Part shown: positions 62,663-64,000 of the stretch, in pieces
How the letters are laid out: each line of letters opens with the position of its first letter
How positions within the stretch are numbered: position 1 is the stretch's first letter
Notes under the pieces: generated by a model
What the model was told of the DNA's origin: nothing
Database searches by the model: none
The model's input: only the letters and a program-made list of their open reading frames with translations
Made by a program: the position numbers and the translations under genes
From: Mucilaginibacter sp. SJ
GTDB lineage: Bacteria > Bacteroidota > Bacteroidia > Sphingobacteriales > Sphingobacteriaceae
Direction: 5' to 3'
DNA: 64,000 nt
Assembly (NCBI RefSeq): GCF_028993635.1
Contig: NZ_CP118631.1
Coordinates: 1,674,001 to 1,738,000, forward strand

Positions 62663-62694
62663 AATGGCCGGGTATTTTCGGAGTAAATATAATG

Positions 62695-64000
62695 TCAATT
62701 CATTAAACTTGTATTATGTCCGTTTATATATTTACCCCATCTTTCAAGCATCTCCATTAGATCCGAAAGTTTCATGGGTTTGCTCAGGTAATCATTCATC
62801 CCGGCGTCAATACATGCCTGCTTATCTTCGGGCATGGCGTTTGCGGTCATGGCAATAATTACCGGCTGGTCCTGCATGTTACTGCGGATAAAGCGCGTTG
62901 CTTCCAAACCATCCATATCAGGCATTTGCACATCCATCAAAACAAGGTTGTAATGTTTTGTTACCATGGCATTTAACGCGGCATGGCCATTTTCGGCAAT
63001 ATCGGCGCTATAACCCATTTTACTTAACATATGCATAGCAAGTTTCTGATTTATTAAATTATCCTCGGCTATCAGAATGCTCATGGGGTAATTTTTAGCA
63101 AAATCTTTAGAAAACACTGTTTGCACTTGCTGGTACTCAGTTTTAATACCGCTACCGGCCTTTAACTGCTCAACTATATGCTTATGTAACAGATTATGCT
63201 TTGTAGGCTTGGTCAATACCGCGTTAAATACGTTATCTTCCCGTTTACTTTGTTCGCTGCCTATCGAGCTTAATAATACAATGGGCATTTCAGGAAATTT
63301 TTGCTTTACTTCTTTAGCCAGCTGCAGGCCATCCATTTCGGGCATGCTCATATCCGTTATCAGCAGGTCAACATGCTCATCCTGATCGTTAAGCACTTTC
63401 AATGCCTCGGTTGCCGATGCCACAACTACCGGGTCATATTTCCACTGCCTAAGCTGTGTATCAATAATATCGCGGTTGGTAGCATTGTCATCAACAAATA
63501 ATATGCGTTTATTTTCAAGCTCGGTAAGGTTAAGGTAAACGTAATTTCGCTTTACTTTTTGCCCCACTTTTGATTTTATGGTAAACGAGAAAGTAGTTCC
63601 CCTGCCTATTTCACTTTGTACGCTGATTTCGCCGCCCATCAGCTTAACCAGTTTTTCGCTTATAGCCAAACCCAAACCGGTGCCCCCATACTTACGTGTG
63701 GTACTTGAATCAACCTGCGAAAACGGCTTAAACAAACGCTCCAGTTTATCCTCGGCAATGCCGATGCCTGTATCCCTTATTTTAAAGATCAATTCCAGGT
63801 CGTCCTCTTTTTGTTCTTTTACCCCCACCAGTATAAAAACTTCGCCCTGGGTGGTGAATTTCACAGCATTGCCAACCAGGTTGATCAGGATCTGGCGAAG
63901 CCGTATCGAATCGGAAATAATTTGTACCGGCACATTATGCTCAACCTGGTAAACCAGGTCAAGATTTAACCGCGAAGCTTTCTCAGCAAAAACATCCAAA
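62695..64000 (-). CDS. Hybrid sensor histidine kinase, C-terminal part (cut by window edge)
   Basis: The last 434 residues of a hybrid kinase; its N-terminal sensor and phospho-His domain lie beyond position 64000. Seen are a HATPase domain (about 1-150; LVGNAVKFT, FKIRDTGIGI, YGGTGLGLAI, RGTTFSFTI) and two receiver domains (about 165-280 with Asp in LITDMSMPEMDG, and about 305-425 with Asp in LVLMDVQMPDMDG). Both receivers have the Lys of the active site (LTKP and LSKP). There is no HPt or DNA-binding domain, so the signal must pass to another protein. The NIPSNAP gene follows 32 bp downstream. Confidence 0.93.
   Translation of the reverse strand, partial: LDVFAEKASRLNLDLVYQVEHNVPVQIISDSIRLRQILINLVGNAVKFTTQGEVFILVGVKEQKEDDLELIFKIRDTGIGIAEDKLERLFKPFSQVDSSTTRKYGGTGLGLAISEKLVKLMGGEISVQSEIGRGTTFSFTIKSKVGQKVKRNYVYLNLTELENKRILFVDDNATNRDIIDTQLRQWKYDPVVVASATEALKVLNDQDEHVDLLITDMSMPEMDGLQLAKEVKQKFPEMPIVLLSSIGSEQSKREDNVFNAVLTKPTKHNLLHKHIVEQLKAGSGIKTEYQQVQTVFSKDFAKNYPMSILIAEDNLINQKLAMHMLSKMGYSADIAENGHAALNAMVTKHYNLVLMDVQMPDMDGLEATRFIRSNMQDQPVIIAMTANAMPEDKQACIDAGMNDYLSKPMKLSDLMEMLERWGKYINGHNTSLMN

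Noticed and set aside
62663..62698. Twelve-codon extension of the NIPSNAP gene
   Set aside because: It overlaps the kinase gene end and places charged residues before a clean signal peptide starting at 62662.
1..64000. CRISPR array, tRNA, rRNA or defence island
   Set aside because: No regularly spaced repeats, no cloverleaf or rRNA stretches noticed by eye, and no nuclease/helicase clusters of the known defence types. A tRNAscan or covariance search was not possible.

Overview
The window looks like chromosome of a Bacteroidota bacterium, most likely Sphingobacteriaceae and close to Mucilaginibacter. This is inferred from SusC/SusD outer-membrane pairs, an ECF sigma/FecR pair, DUF4097, DUF3606 and DUF1080 proteins, an animal-type class I aldolase, a Bacteroidota-style -7 promoter element and typical interspersed palindromic repeats. 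I see no rRNA, tRNA, CRISPR array, prophage or classical defence genes.

Layout. 0-11 kb: glycerol kinase and facilitator (glpK-glpF, +) converge on a GDPD-alkaline phosphatase fusion that follows a SusC/SusD pair with its ECF sigma factor and FecR-type anti-sigma factor. Together they could release glycerol from glycerophosphodiesters outside the cytoplasm and then take it up. 11-13 kb: a FadR-type GntR regulator and an Fsr-like MFS exporter. 13.1-14.8 kb: an IS4-family element inserted in a palindromic repeat, beside a lone second IS end. 14.9-28.2 kb (-): a SusC/SusD-led carbohydrate locus with a CRTAC1-like FG-GAP lipoprotein, two DUF1080 (3-keto-glycoside hydrolase/hydratase-like) proteins and a beta-propeller cytochrome c. 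28.7-35.9 kb: phytase-like esterase, M28 peptidase, alginate-lyase-like protein, aldolase, exported MsrB/MsrA and an orphan protein.

36.3-39.4 kb: DNA ligase D preceded by a 58-residue DUF3606 protein. 39.7-43.7 kb: FucP-like sugar symporter with a CBM9-like protein, a secreted alditol oxidase and an RRM protein. 44.2-47.8 kb: ECF sigma, zinc-finger anti-sigma with HEAT repeats, two DUF4097 proteins and a SnoaL-like protein. 47.9-51.9 kb: mannonate dehydratase with a cluster of TTGAACAC motifs upstream, then a Tat-exported alpha-galactosidase-like hydrolase. 52.5-61.6 kb (-): a tripartite export operon (HlyD adaptor, TolC, ATPase, two MacB-type permeases) ending in an NtrC-type two-component system, with a good sigma-54 promoter before its first gene. 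61.9-64 kb: a NIPSNAP protein and the C-terminal part of a hybrid histidine kinase cut by the window edge.

The most distinctive things are the export operon with its sigma-54 promoter and an 8-kb pair of inverted ~165-bp repeats; the GDPD-phosphatase fusion in a glycerophosphodiester-like locus; the 3-keto-glycoside-like locus with shared palindromes; and an IS apparently targeting the centre of a repeated palindrome. All functions are predictions from sequence features and family knowledge; no database search was run.
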